From: Stomorhina lunata
Taxonomy: Eukaryota > Arthropoda > Insecta > Diptera > Rhiniidae
Direction of reading: 5' to 3'
NCBI GenBank assembly: GCA_933228675.1
Contig: OW121741.1
Span: 19,354,797 to 19,418,796 of the forward strand
Length of the DNA stretch: 64,000 bases
A model generated the notes under the pieces. That model worked only from the letters and a program-made list of their open reading frames with translations. It searched no databases and was not told where the DNA came from. This document shows positions 37,723 through 50,660 of this stretch, piece after piece. A program made the position numbers and the translations under genes. Within the stretch, counting starts at the first letter, position 1, and every line of letters begins with the position of its first letter.

Positions 37723-38720
37723 ACAGCAGCGATCACTTAGATTTTTTTCCCCTCTTTTGTCACTCTCTACTTAAGGGGACGAATTGGATCCTTTCTGTAA
37801 GATTTAAATTATCAGCCGCAAAACTTTTTCTATTTAATTGAAATTATTTAAAATTTAATAGAAACTTATAATGAAGAGCTCGTAAATGGGTAAAATTGTT
37901 AAACTGATTTTTATAACTTATTTGCTGAATGTACTTAAATTATATAGAAAATCTCAAGACAATTATTTAATTAAAATCGGTCAACAAATGACAAAGTTAT
38001 AGAGCATTTTGTGAAACCACCTCTGAATTAATATCAATCATACGTCACGGTGAAAGAAATTTTATTTTTGCTAATTTTTCAAAGAATTTTGCATGTTTTG
38101 CAATATTTTAAAATTGTTTTGTATTCTAGACATTTTTCTGAACACTTTCAAATCCTAAAGTTTTAGTTAAGTTATTAAAGTTAATTTTTATCTACGATTT
38201 AAAAATAAGTTTAATGAATTTTTATTTTTTTTCCCCAAAAACTTTTTTGGTGTTATCAAAGAAAAGAACTGTATATTGCAGTAGTTGTAATAAATTGGGA
38301 TTCTACTATAATACCTTTTTATTAAACTTTTTATAAAATATTTAAAATCCATTAACTTAAATAAAAATTATTTACGTTTTAGAAATGTTTACAAATTTTA
38401 GTTTTGGGCCTCGTAAAATGGTATGTGGGTTAGGATAATTTTGAAAAATTACTTAAGACCCATAGTAAAATTTTATAGAGAATCTGAAAAAAATTATTCC
38501 ATTTAAATCAAATAATAAATGCCAAAGTCATACAGCATTATGTGAAATCACCTCTGAATTAATATCAATCATACGTCCTGGTGGAATAAATTTTATTTGT
38601 GCTAATATTTCAAAGAATTTTCCACAATTGGCAATATTTTCAAATTGTTTTATATTTAAGAGATTTTCCTAGATATTTTCAGGCCCTAAAATTTTTAATT
38701 TACATTGTTTTTCTATGCAA
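37718..38720 (-). repeat. Large inverted repeat, left arm (two ~360-bp-family units)
   Basis: Two units with minus-oriented cores at 38026-38044 and 38557-38575. It aligns in reverse complement with 39870-41955: for example AAATTATTTAAAATTTAATA and GAGCTCGTAA near 37842-37884 match 41695-41735 reversed, and CACCTCTGAATTAATATCAA near 38550 matches 40038-40062 reversed. Confidence 0.85.
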
Positions 38721-39869
38721 AAATAAAAATAGTTTGGTTTAAAATTTAATTTTTACGCATTTAATTTCAATGAATTTTTAATAGAATGCGATGCACTTAT
38801 TTAGAGCTTCTGGCACTTAACCTGCAAATTCATTAACAATTTTGTTGACAAAAAACTTTCTTCCCTCCTATTCAACCTTTTTCACTAATTGAAAATCTTT
38901 AGAGAAATTTCCAACTTTTTGACCACTTTGATCTTAAACAATATTTTCTTCGCTAACTATTCAATATCACTTTTAAACTTTTCTTGGAAAAAAAAATTCG
39001 CAAAAATTATATTTTTCTTCCATTACCATTATTTACCCCGAAACGTTGACATTCTCTAAACTTACCAATAAATATTTACTTAGCCAATGTCTCCTTGGCT
39101 TTTACGACCATAAACTAGTAATAACTTATAGTCAAGCAATAATGGTTCATTAACTCGAAAGATTTTTACTCTTTTTTACTACCACTACTCGGGGTTTTTT
39201 GAAGAAAAATATTTTTATTTCTTTATTCATTGAAGAACTTTGCATTTTTTGAGGAAAAAATATGAAAAAAAATCCACATGCCAAAACTCTTAAAAAACAA
39301 GTCGTGAAACTTATAGCACAAGTCAGGGAAGAAAACTAGACAAAAAAAAAAATACCACCACAAACTTCTAAACAAAACAACAAATAAATCTTCCCACATT
39401 CAAATCGATTTTAAGTAGAAGGAAAGGAAAAAGCTCAGGACTAAAGGCGACCAAGAATCTTGAACTCTAGCTCAAAAATAACAATTTATAAGAATTACCG
39501 ACGAGATCTGGGTAAAAAATGGAAGATGAATGAGCAAATGCTGGCAAGGATGCAGAGGTAAACAAGTCTATTAAATATTAAACCAAGAAGACGAAAAATA
39601 TCTTTAGACAACAACAAATTTTGCTTAAAAATTTTTTTGAATATCTTACAAGAAAATGTAAAATTTTGAGTCTATGAAAAACGTGAGTACTTAACTTTGA
39701 ATGCAATGAAAAATCTTGGTAAGTTTCAAAAAGAAAAGTCATGAAATTAAGACAGACAAAAGTTTTAAAGTTACTTTTGTACTTAAGAGTCCAAATAGCT
39801 CTATTAACTATTAACAAAGCTAAATTTTATTAAATAAAGTTTTCAAAATTTTTGCAAAAATTCATTAGG
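38721..39869. other. Spacer of the large inverted repeat
   Basis: About 1.15 kb of unique A/T-rich sequence between the arms. No transposase-like reading frame or other gene seen. Confidence 0.5.
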
Positions 39870-41955
39870 AATATTTTAAAATTGTTAAATAAAACTTATG
39901 TTAATAACTTAATAAAGGTTAAAGGGTATCAAAATATCCAGGAAAATATCTAGAATATAAAACAATTTTAAAATATTGGAAAATATGGAAAATTCTTTGA
40001 AATATTAGCAAAAATGTAAATTCTTACACCAGGACGTATGATTGATATTAATTCAGAGGTGATTTCACAAAATGCTCTATAACTTTGGCATTAAGTAATC
40101 GATTTTAATAAGATACATTTTTATGGATTCCTTACAAAATTTTACTATATCTTTTAAGTAATCTTTAAAAATCACCCTAAAGCTGATACCATTTTACGAG
40201 ACCAAAAATTTAATAAAAATTTTTATCAAAACTTGTCTTTAGCAATAATTTTAGTCAAAATTTGTCTTTAATAAAAATTTTGATTAAAATTTGTCTTTAA
40301 TAAAAATTTTAATCAAACTTTGCCTTTGATAAAATTTTGATCAAAAGTTTTCTTTTGTAAAACTTTTAATTAAATATTGTCTCTATAGTAAAAATTTTGA
40401 TCAAAAGTTGTCTTTAGTAAAAATTTTGATCAAAATTTGTATTTAGTAAAAATTTTGATCAAATTTTTGTCTTGAGTAAAAATTTTTATCAAAATTTGTT
40501 TTTACTAAAATTTTTAGCAAAATTTGTCTTTAGTAAAAATTTTGATCAAAATTTGTCTTTAATAAAAATTTTGAACAAAATTAGTCTCTAGTAAAAATTT
40601 TTACCAAAAATTGTCTTTAGTAAAAATTTTGATCAAAAATTGTCTGTAGTAAACATTTTGATCACAAATTGTCTGTAATAAAAATTTCGATCAAAATTTG
40701 TCTTTAGTAAAAATGTTGAACAAAATTAGTCTCTAGTAAAAACTTTGATCAAAACTTGTCCTTAATAAAAATTTGGTCAAAATTTTTATTTAATAAAAAT
40801 TTTGTTTAAAATTTGTCTTATGTTAAAATTTTTATTAAAATTTGTCTAAAGTAAAATTTTTTATCATAATATGTCTTTAGTAAAAATTTTGATCAAAATT
40901 TGTCTTTGGTAAAAGTTTAGACCAAATTTGTCTCTTATAAAAATTTTGAATAAAATTTGTCTTTAATAAAAATTTTGATCAAAATTTGTCTTTAATAAAA
41001 ATTTTGATTAAAATTTGTCTCCAGTAAAAATTTTTATCAAAATTTGTCTTAAGTAAAAATTTTGGTCAAAATTTATTTTTTGTAAAAATTTTGATTAAAA
41101 TTTGACTTAAGTAAAAATCTTAATCAAAATTTGAATTTAGTAAAAATTTTGATCAAAACTTGTCTTTAGGAAAAATTTTGATCAAACTTTGTCTTTAGTA
41201 AAAATTTTGAACAAAATTAGTCTCTAGTAAAAATTTTGATCAAACTTTGTCTTTGGAAAAATTTTTGATCAAAATTTGTCTTTAGTAAAAATTTTGATCA
41301 AAATTTGTCTTCAATGAAAATGTTGATCAAAATTTGTCTGTAATAAAAATTTTGATAAAAAATTGTCTTTAGTAAAAGTTTTTATCAAAATTTGTCTTTA
41401 ATAAAAATCTTTATCAAAATTAGTCTTTAGTAAAAATGTTAAGAAAAATGTCGAGAATACAAAACAATTTGAAAACATTACAAAATATGTAAAAATCTTT
41501 AAAAATTTAAAAAAATAATATTTCTTCCTCCAGGACGTATGATTGATATTAATTCAGAGGTGGTTTCACAAAATGCTCTATAACTTTGTAATTTTTAGAC
41601 CAATTTTAACCAAGCAAATTTCTTTTTATTCTCTACAAAATTTAAGTATATTCCTAAAGTAAGTTTTCAAAATCGGTAAAAGATTTATACCTAGTTACGA
41701 GCTCTATATTAAATTTTAAATAATTTCTATTAAACAGAAAAATGTGTTTGGCTGATAATGATGATCTTCTTGGAAACAAGATATGATTTACTATGATAAA
41801 AAATTTGATGGACGTAAAGGTATCGTTAGAAAGACAGTATTATATAGTGTCTTTACTTAAGGTCCCAAATTGTCCCTTTAAGTGGAGAATGAAAAAGAAT
41901 GGATGTAAGAGAGGAAGAACAAATAGAAGTGATCAGTGCTGTAAACGAGCCAAAA
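39870..41955 (+). repeat. Large inverted repeat, right arm, split by a 29-bp array
   Basis: Plus-oriented cores at 40035-40053 and 41536-41554. Its outer end (about 41745-41945, with AAGTGATCAGTGCTG and CCAAATTGTCCCTTTAAG) matches in reverse complement the outer end of the left arm at about 37720-37800. The right arm is longer because the array at 40209-41440 lies between its two units. A 68-codon open frame at 41793-41999 lies within this repeat and is not considered coding. Confidence 0.82.
40209..41440. repeat. 29-bp degenerate tandem array (about 42 copies)
   Basis: Unit contains AAATTTTGATCAAAATTTG and TCTTTAGTAA. AAATTTTGATCAAAATTT is a perfect 18-bp palindrome. Units diverge by point changes (AACAAAATTAGTCTC variants recur together). 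It sits inside the right arm of the inverted repeat. Confidence 0.92.
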
Positions 41956-43525
41956 TAATGGATGACATGGATCAAAGAGAAACTGAAATTGTGTCTTAAG
42001 CAAAGATACCTTTATGGGGAATTTTTAAAATTTAATTTTTGTTAAAATTTTATTTGGTTAAATTTTGTTTGTCCCTTTTTTGCTTAGTTGATAATTCATA
42101 AATATTTAATATTAGATTACTTTTATGTTGAAATAAATTCCTTTTCTACTTTTAACAATTTGTTTGATTTGATTTATTTATTTACCCTGGACTTGCTCTA
42201 TCTCCATCCTTTTTTAGAATGTAAAAAGTATGTTAAACAATGTTAGTTTATTAGATAATACTATCACTTATTCACTTCTCCAAACGAGGAAAAAACAAAA
42301 AATACTTTCTCTAAAACAGCAATTCCTAGATAATAAAACTTCTACAGGAATGACAAATAAAAAATAAATAGAATTAAAAAAATCTTCAAAAACAAGGACT
42401 GAAAATAAAACTTCAGTCTTAGATTTTAGTTTTTTTTTAAAACACAATTTTTTTTCTCCAACTTTATGTCGTTTTGCCAGATTTGTTTAGTTTATGTTAT
42501 AGTTTTTTCTGAGAATTTTGTTTGCAATTCGATTTCATGCATCATAAACTAGAAGTTTTTCTTAGCAGAAAAGCTAAAGCTGCAGCTGCAGCAGCTGATG
42601 ACCAGTTGAAGTCAGAATGTAAAAAATGAAATGAAATATATGAATGAAGAAATTAAGTTTATAAATTCAAGGAATTTTTATATTACAATATTTTGTAAAG
42701 GTAAAGATGAAAGTAAATAAAACTGAAAGCTCGTTAAAAGGTTAGTAAATTAAAAATAAAGCAAGAAATTTTTAAGTAAAAAGCTTTAGTACTAATTTAT
42801 TCAAAACCAGCATATGGAGCGTATGATTGATATTAATTATAAAGTAGATTTGAAAAATGATTAAATTTGTTATAAATATTAACAGTACAAAAAAAAAGTT
42901 GGAGCTTAAATTAAAGAAGACACTTTAAGGTAATTTCAGTATTTTCTAGATCCCACAAATCTTCCTAAATTAACCCCCAAATTTCTATTTTTTTTTTCAA
43001 CATTTAGTGTTTTTTTTTTTTGATTTAAATGCTTTAAAATTTTATTTAATATTTATATATTTCCTTAAAAAATTTATTAGGGTCCTATATTTTTTACCAG
43101 CCAACAACTTCCACTTCAGCACTTACCCACTATTTAATTTTATACCCCCCTCATTCTTCCACAAAACTCACACAAATAAACTCTTTTTACCCTAAACATA
43201 GAGAACTGTAAGTGTGTGTGCATGTGCTTATGAGAGCATGTAAGTGTTACGATTATTTTCTGTAACAATTGTTTAAGATTTTCCAAAAAAGTTAAGAAAA
43301 ATAAATAATAAAACAACAATCGTTTACAACAAGAAAAAACTACAGAAAAAAAAACATAGAAGAAAAAAAGCCAGAGATTGGCCAACATTTGTGTGTGTGT
43401 TGAACGTTGAAATGACTTGAGAATTGTTAAAATAACTTTTTAGCTAATAAAACTATATATAAAAGACCACATGTGTTGGAGAAATGTAGAAGATTTTAAG
43501 GGTTTTTCAATAAGAAGTGTTAAAA
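41956..43525. other. Intergenic sequence with one 19-bp core
   Basis: A core copy (CGTATGATTGATATTAATT) lies at 42820-42838. A small GCAGCTGCAGCAGCTG patch is near 42580. Short open frames near 43007-43390 are compositional. No gene. Confidence 0.5.
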
Positions 43526-44410
43526 AATCAATTCAGCTAAAAGTTTTTTATACTTTTAAATTAGCAACAACATTTTTGCAGAAAACTCAATTCAGCAAAA
43601 AGTTTTCTATAAAAAACTCAATTCAGCTGAAAGTTTTCTTTATTAAACTCAATTCAGCTACATATTTTTGAAAAATAAGTTTAAAAAATTCAATTCAGCT
43701 AAAGTTTTCTCAAGAAAATTGATTCAAAGAACAAAATTTTAAGAGAAAACTCAATTCAGATACAAGATTTCTACAAAAAACTCAATTCAGCTGCAAATTT
43801 TATAAAACTAAGTATTAAAACGGCAATTCAGCTAATGTTTTGAAAAGAAAATAGATTTTAGATACAAAATAGTACTAGAAAACTTAATTCAGCTTCAATG
43901 TTTCCGCAAACAACCCAATTCAGCTAAAATGTTTCTGCAATAAACTCAATTCAGCTACAAATTTTACGATAAGCTTCAAGTTTTCAAAAAACAAAATGAT
44001 TTTCATTACAAAATTTTAACAGAATACTATTCAGCTACAAGATTTCTATATAAAACCCTATTCGGCTAAAAGTTTTACAATAATAAGTGATCAAAACACA
44101 ATTAAGCTACAAATTTTCAGCATAAAATTTAATTTAACTTAACAAATTTAACAGTAAAATTTAAATTCAGCTACAAGTTTTATAATAATAAGTGCTAAAA
44201 ATTAAATTCAGCTGAAAGTTTTGTAAGAAAAATTGAATTTAACTACGAAATTTAAACAGAGAACTTGATTTAGCTACAAAATTTCTGAAAAAAACTGAAC
44301 TCAGCTGCAGTTTTTTCAAGAAAATGAAGTTTAACTGCAAAATTTTAATGGAAAACTAAATTCAGCTACAAAATTTTCAGAAAAAAATCAATTCAGCAGC
44401 ATTTTTTTTT
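43526..44410 (+). repeat. ~31-bp array with CAATTCAGCT core, orientation 1
   Basis: Degenerate units such as CTCAATTCAGCTGAAAGTTT followed by TCTTTATTAAA; well-preserved neighbours are exactly 31 bp apart near 43585-43650. Oriented with AATTCAGCT on the plus strand. Confidence 0.85.
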
Positions 44411-44483
44411 CAAAAAATCCTAAATTAAATGTTTTCTATTGAAACCTTGTATTTAAATTGTGTTTTTTTTATTAAAAATTTTG

Positions 44484-45845
44484 CTGCTGAATTGAATTTT
44501 CAGTGAAAATTTATAGCTGAATTAAGTTTGAGAGAAAATTTATAGCTGAATTTAGTTTTTTTTAAAGAAAACTTTAGCTTAAATAATTTTTCTTTAAAAA
44601 TCTGAAGTAAAATTAATTTTTTTTTTAAAAAAACTCTTAGCTGAATTGAGTTTCTGATAAAAAATGTATAGTTAAATTAAGTGTTCTATGAAAAGAATGA
44701 AGGTACATTGAGTTTTCTTTACTTATCTGAATTGCTGAATTGAGTGTTTTTTTATAGAAAGCTGAATTGTGTTTTCTATAGAAAACTAAGTTGTATTGAG
44801 TTTTCTTTAGAAAACTTTAGCTGAATTAAGTTTTCTGAAGAAAATTTAAAGTGGAATTGAGGAATTAATACGCTATAGCTGATTTGAGTTTTCTTTAGAA
44901 AACTTAAAGCTGAATTGAGTTTTCTTTAGAAAACTTAAAGCTTAATTGTGTTTTCTCTAGTTTTCTTTAGCTGAATTACGTCTTCTATAAAAAATTTTAA
45001 GCAAAATAGAGCTTTCTATTGAAAATTATATCTGAATTGAGTTTTCTAAAGAAAACTTGTTTCTAACTTGAATTTTTATAGAAAACTTTTAGCTGAATTG
45101 AGTTTTCTATAGAAAAATTATAGCTGAATTGTGTTTTTTATAAAAAGCTTGAGGCTGAATTGTGTTTTCTGTAGAAAAATTGTAGCTGAATTCTGGTTCA
45201 ACTAAAATTAATTTCTTTCAATTGAGTTTCTTTAAAAGTTTTTAAGCTGAATTGAGTTTTCTTCTAAAATATTGCAGCTGAATTATCTTTCCAGTTAAAA
45301 TTTGAAGCAGACTTACGTTTTTTTTTAATATAACTTGTTGCTGAATTGAGTTTTCCTTAAAAAAATCATAGCTGAATTGAGTTTTCTATAAAAAACTTGT
45401 GGCTGAATTAAGTTTTTTAAGGAAAACTTTTAGCGGTATTGAGTTTTTTTCAAAGGCTGTCAAGCTAACTTGAGTTTTCTTCTAAAATTTTGCAGCTGAA
45501 TTGAGCTTCTAATTGAAAACATGCAGCTGACTTGAGTTTATTTAATAAAACTTGTTGCTGAATTGGGTTTTCCTTAGAAAAATTATAGCTGAATTGAGTT
45601 TTCTATAAAAAAAGTGTAGCTGAATTAAGTTTTCTATAGAAAACTTGTAGCTGAATTGAGTTTTCCATAAAAAACTTGTAGCTTAATTGAGTTTTCTTCA
45701 GAAGCTTTCAAGCTAGCTTGAGTTTTCTTCTAAAATGCTGCAGCTGAATTGTGTTTTTAATTGAAAATATGTAGCTGAATTGAGTTCCTAATTGAAAATA
45801 TGCAGCTGACTTAAGTTTTTTTAATAAAACTTGTTGTTGAATTGC
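44484..45845 (-). repeat. ~31-bp array with AGCTGAATTG core, orientation 2 (mirror of preceding)
   Basis: The same repeat as 43526-44410 but reverse-complemented: AGCTGAATTGAGTTTTCTAT followed by AGAAAAATTAT, 31 bp, clearest at 45090-45130. The switch of orientation happens within about 80 bp. Confidence 0.87.
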
Positions 45846-47035
45846 TGTTTTCCTGACTTGTCTTTAAAAATTTCTTTCACTTTATTTTTAAATCCCCTTT
45901 AAACATGTATTATGTAGCCATTATTTCACTTTGTTAGTTTATTTGTCTCGAAATAAGTTTTTTGTTCGTTTTCTTTTATTTAGGATTTTTTCGTAACGAT
46001 AAACTTTTTTGTTTAAGGTGTTAACAATTGTATATGTAAGTGCTTGAATTTGTTCGCAAGCTTGGGAAAAGACAGACAGACATTCCCTACCATACATGTT
46101 AAAAAGATAAATTGTTTAATTGGCTGTAAAATGTTAGCACTTAACTAAGAGCCAAAAAGATAATAACAAAAAAAAAAAAATGGCAAGAAAATTAGCTAAG
46201 GCTTAAAAGTTTAGACATAAGTCTTTTCAAGTGAAATAAGTGTCAAAAAATGTTTAAGAAGATGAGGAAGGAGGTGGGGAGATGAGTAGAAGGAAATCTT
46301 GACAATGAAAGTTTTTTAATATAATTTGTTTAAAGAGTTTTAAAAGAGCTTTATAACTCACTAAGAGGTTGTTTTGTTAAGTTGTTAAGGCTTAGTGCTT
46401 TCCGTAAGCATTTTTGCTACAATTATTAACTTACCATCTTAGCACTTGATGGTATTTATTTACCTTTTGGTCAGATTTTGTAAAATACAATTTTGCTATA
46501 TTCTATTTATTTTAAATAAAAACCATCGAACCTATTAACCCAAAAACTAGCCACTACAATTACCAAATAGAATGGAAAATTGTTAACAAAACATTTTAAA
46601 TACTAGAAAAAATAAAGAATTATTTGTTAGTACATAGAAAAAAGGATATACAAATACATAGAAAACCTATTCAGCAAAAAACAAAATAATAGATCTTTCT
46701 CTCTAACAGCCATTTACAATCAATAAAGCAAACCTTTTATGTTGGCAAAACTATTTAGTTATTGTTATTGTTGCTGCTGATGCTGATGTTGCTCCTGTTG
46801 TCATTGTTATTTGCTGTTAACCACTTGGGTATTGTTGACATTATGTACTCAATCAAAGATATAGAGGGAAATAAAGCTTAAAGTTTTACAGTCATACAAA
46901 CAACATACAAGTAATTGTTTGTAAATAGAAAAATTGTTGCTATTGCTGTTTTCCCATTGTAATGCCCTGTTTATTCCTGTGAAAACATTGCAAATATGTT
47001 GAAGGAAACAATAAAAGAGCTTATTTTAAGCAGGA
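45846..47035. other. Intergenic sequence between mirrored arrays
   Basis: No gene seen. Contains a TTG/CTG microsatellite-like patch at about 46760-46810 and an A-run near 46170. Confidence 0.5.
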
Positions 47036-50000
47036 AATTCTAGTTCAGCATAACATTTTGTACAGAAAAATACATTCAGCAACAAATTTTATTAAAAAAA
47101 ATTATGAAAAGTAAAAATTTTCACTAAAAAATTCAATTCAGCTGCCAGTTTTGGTGAATTAAATTTAATTCAGCAATAATTTTTTAAATAAAACACAATA
47201 TAAGTCACAATTTTCCATGAAAAACTCAATTCAGCAACAAATTTTCTCTATAAAAATGAACATAAACAACAATTTTCTATGAAAAACTCAATTCAGCTGC
47301 ATGTTTTTAAAATAAAAATCAATTCAGCTACATCTCTTCTTCAAAAAACTTAATTCAGCTTTAATTTTTTTATTTTAAAATTAAAGAATATATTCTTTTT
47401 CCATTTAAAATTAAGTTCTGCTATAAGTTCTTTGCAGTAAATATATAAATGGCACCAATTTTAAATAAAAACCAAATTGTGTTACAAGTTTTTTAAAGAA
47501 AACTCAATTCAGCAATATTTTTTTTGGTTGAAAAATCAAGATAAACAATAATTTACCTTGAAAAACTTAATTCACCTGCATATTTTTATATGAAAACTCA
47601 ATTCAGCTACATTTTTCTATACAAAACTAAGTTCAGCTGTATTTTTTTATTTTAAATTTGAAGATATGTACTTTTTCCATGTAAAAATAAATTTTGCTAA
47701 AAGTTCTCTGCAGTAAATATATTAACAGCAACAATTTTTAATAAAAAAAACTTCAAGTTTTTGAAAGAAAACTCCATTCAGCAATAATTTTTCTATAGAA
47801 AAATCATAAGCAACAAGTTTGTATAAAAAACTCAATTTAGCTGCATGCTTTCCAAAGAAAAATCAATTGAGCTACATCTTTTCTTTATAAAACTTAATTC
47901 AGCTATAATTTTAGAATTTAAAAATATATTATTTTTCCCTTTAAAATTAAATTCAGCTAAAAGTCTTCTGCGATAAATATATAAACAGCAACAATTTTTA
48001 ATGAAAAACTAAATTTAGCTAAAAGTTTTTGAAATATAGCACAATTCTGCAATAATTTTTAATAAAAAAATCAATCCAAACAAAAATTGTCTATGAAAAA
48101 CTCAATTCAGCTGCATGTTTTTAAATTCAGCTAAACTTTTTCAAAAAAATCGGAAAAAAAATTTAAAAAAAAATTAAATTTTATTATATTTTATTTGGGA
48201 ACATCAATATTTTTACTGAAAACTCAATTCAGCTGCAGTTTTTTTTTTTAAAGAAAACTGAATTCAGTTAAAATTTTTGAAAAGAAAACTTAATTCAGAA
48301 GTAATTTTTTTACTTCAAAATTTATAAATACATACTCGTTAAATTAAAAAAAATTCAGCTAACAATTTTCTTCAAAAAACACAATTCAGCTAAACTTTAT
48401 CTAAAAAGCCGAAATTCAGTAAAAAAAGTTATGTTTTAGTAAAAACTTCACTATAAAAATTAAACTCAACTACAAGATTTTATATATATTGTTACTCAGC
48501 TGCATGTTTTATATGAATACCTTAAAAAAATTCTTAAAGAAATACAATTCAGCGGCACTTTTTCTAAAGAAACCGTAATTCGACAACATTTTTTTAGCAA
48601 ATATTCAATTCAGCTAAATGATTTTATAAATAGTTTTATTCAGCTGCATATATGCTATAGAAAACTCAAAAGAAACTCATTGCAATCAATTTTGCAATAA
48701 AAACCTCACTTCAACTATATTTTCCCTACATAGAACTCAATTCAGCTAAAGTATTTTTTAAGACAAATTGTATTCAGCTGCAATTTATTACTAGAAAACG
48801 AATCAACGATGCAAAATTTTACTAGAAAGCACTATTCAGCTTAAAGTTTTTACAGAAAACACTTTCAGCTGAAGTTTTGTGAAAAAAAAGTAATATCAAC
48901 ATTAAGTTTTTACTAAAAAAATATATTAATTTTTCAAAGACAACAATTCAGCTAGACTTTTTCTGCAAAAAACCTAATTCAGCTAAAATATTTTCAAGAA
49001 AATCTGAAATTCATTTCAGCTATATTTTTTAAGAAATGACTCAATTCAGCTAAGTTTTTTTATATAAGATCTTGAATCTTTGGAAAAAAAAACTAAATTT
49101 AGTTGCGCTTTTCAGCAAAATTGGCAAAGAAAACATAATTCAGCATCAATTTTTATTAAAAACCTTAATTCAACTAAAATCATCTAAAATATTTTTGGGA
49201 AAAACTTTATTCAGCTGCATTTTTTCTCTATGAAATTCATTTCAGCTGCAAATTATTAAGGAAAAACTCAATTCAGCTGAATTTTGTATATACGGTGTTA
49301 AAATTTACTATAAAAACTCAATTCAGTTACACTTTTCAGCGAATTTTTAAAAGTAAACCCAATTTGGCTGCAATTTTTTATTTTAAACAACAATTCAGCT
49401 AGACTTTTTCTGCAAAGAACTTAAATTAGCTAAAATATTTTCAAGAAAAACATTATTCAGCTGCATTTTTTTGCTTTGAAATTCATTTCAACTACAATTT
49501 TTAAGAAAAAACTTAATTCAGCTGAACTTCTTATATACGATCTTAAGTCTAATGTCAAAAAAACTTAATTCATTGGGACTTTACAGCGAATTTGTTTAAA
49601 AAAACACAATTCAGCTGCAATATTTTACTAAAATCCTCAATTCAGCTACACTTTATTTCTGAAGAACACAATTCCGCTAAAGTTTTCCTTAAGAAAAATT
49701 GTATTTAGCTATATGTTTTGCTAGAAAGCTTAATTCAGCTATGATATTTTAAAGAAGAATTCATTTCAGTTGCATGTTTTCTATATGAATTTAACTATTA
49801 TTTAATTTTGAAACAAAAAAACTCAATTTAGTTTCAACTTTCTGCAAATTTGTTAAAGAAAACACAATTACACAACAATTTGTTATTGAAAAAATTAATT
49901 CAGCTAAAAAATTTTCCACATTGAACTCAATTCAGCTAAAAAAATTTAAAGAATATCTGCTTTCAGATACATTTTTAAGCAAGAAACCCAATTTAAGCTG

Positions 50001-50070
50001 CATAATTTTACTAGAAAATGTAATTCAGCTGAAGGTTTTTTTCCAGAAAACTGATTTCATCTTCAATTTT
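47036..50070 (+). repeat. Second CAATTCAGCT array, orientation 1
   Basis: About 3 kb of degenerate units with AACTCAATTCAGCTGCA and a T-rich/A-rich remainder, spacing mostly 30-45 bp. Same family as 43526-45845. Confidence 0.87.
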
Positions 50071-50660
50071 CCATGAAAATAAAATCTATTCTACCATTTT
50101 TCTTTAATTCTGCTTCATTCTAATCAAATTGTTGTTACCTTTTTCCATGCATATATTTCTACCTAATCCTTTCAACCTTTGACTTTATCCCAGATTTGCT
50201 TAGATTTAGTTTTCACCTTTTTCTTTCAAATGTGTTTGTTTGTGTTGTTATTGTTGTGAAAAGTGCTCTTTATTTCACTTAAAAACCAACAGGCATTTAA
50301 TTTCAACAACAACTAAACAATCATTGCTTTGTTGTTGTTGCTATTGTTGCAACTGTTTGTTGTTCTCAACAATGAACGAGTGAATGAATGAATGAAATCA
50401 ACATGTAAAAACACAGATTGATGGGAAAAAGGTTTTATTTTAGATAATCGTTGAAATGTTTGTCTTTTGTAGTTTTCTGTTTGTTCGCTTTGTTGATGCT
50501 GTAGGCATCTGTTTGCCTGCGAAAGTTATTTGAACAATGGCAATTTAGCAATTAGAATCACTTTCTTTTAATACAAATAGAAATAAATTTGGGTCAAAAT
50601 GGAGATGAATTGGGTTTTATATGGAAATTTGATGGATGAAATAAGTTTTATTTTTTATAA
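50071..50660. other. Centre of the second mirrored pair
   Basis: Unique 0.6-kb spacer with CAA/TTG microsatellite tracts at about 50303-50370. No gene. Confidence 0.5.

Noticed and set aside
41793..41999. 68-codon lysine/arginine-rich open frame
   Set aside because: It lies in the outer part of the large inverted repeat, and the matching segment at about 37720-37850 does not preserve the frame.
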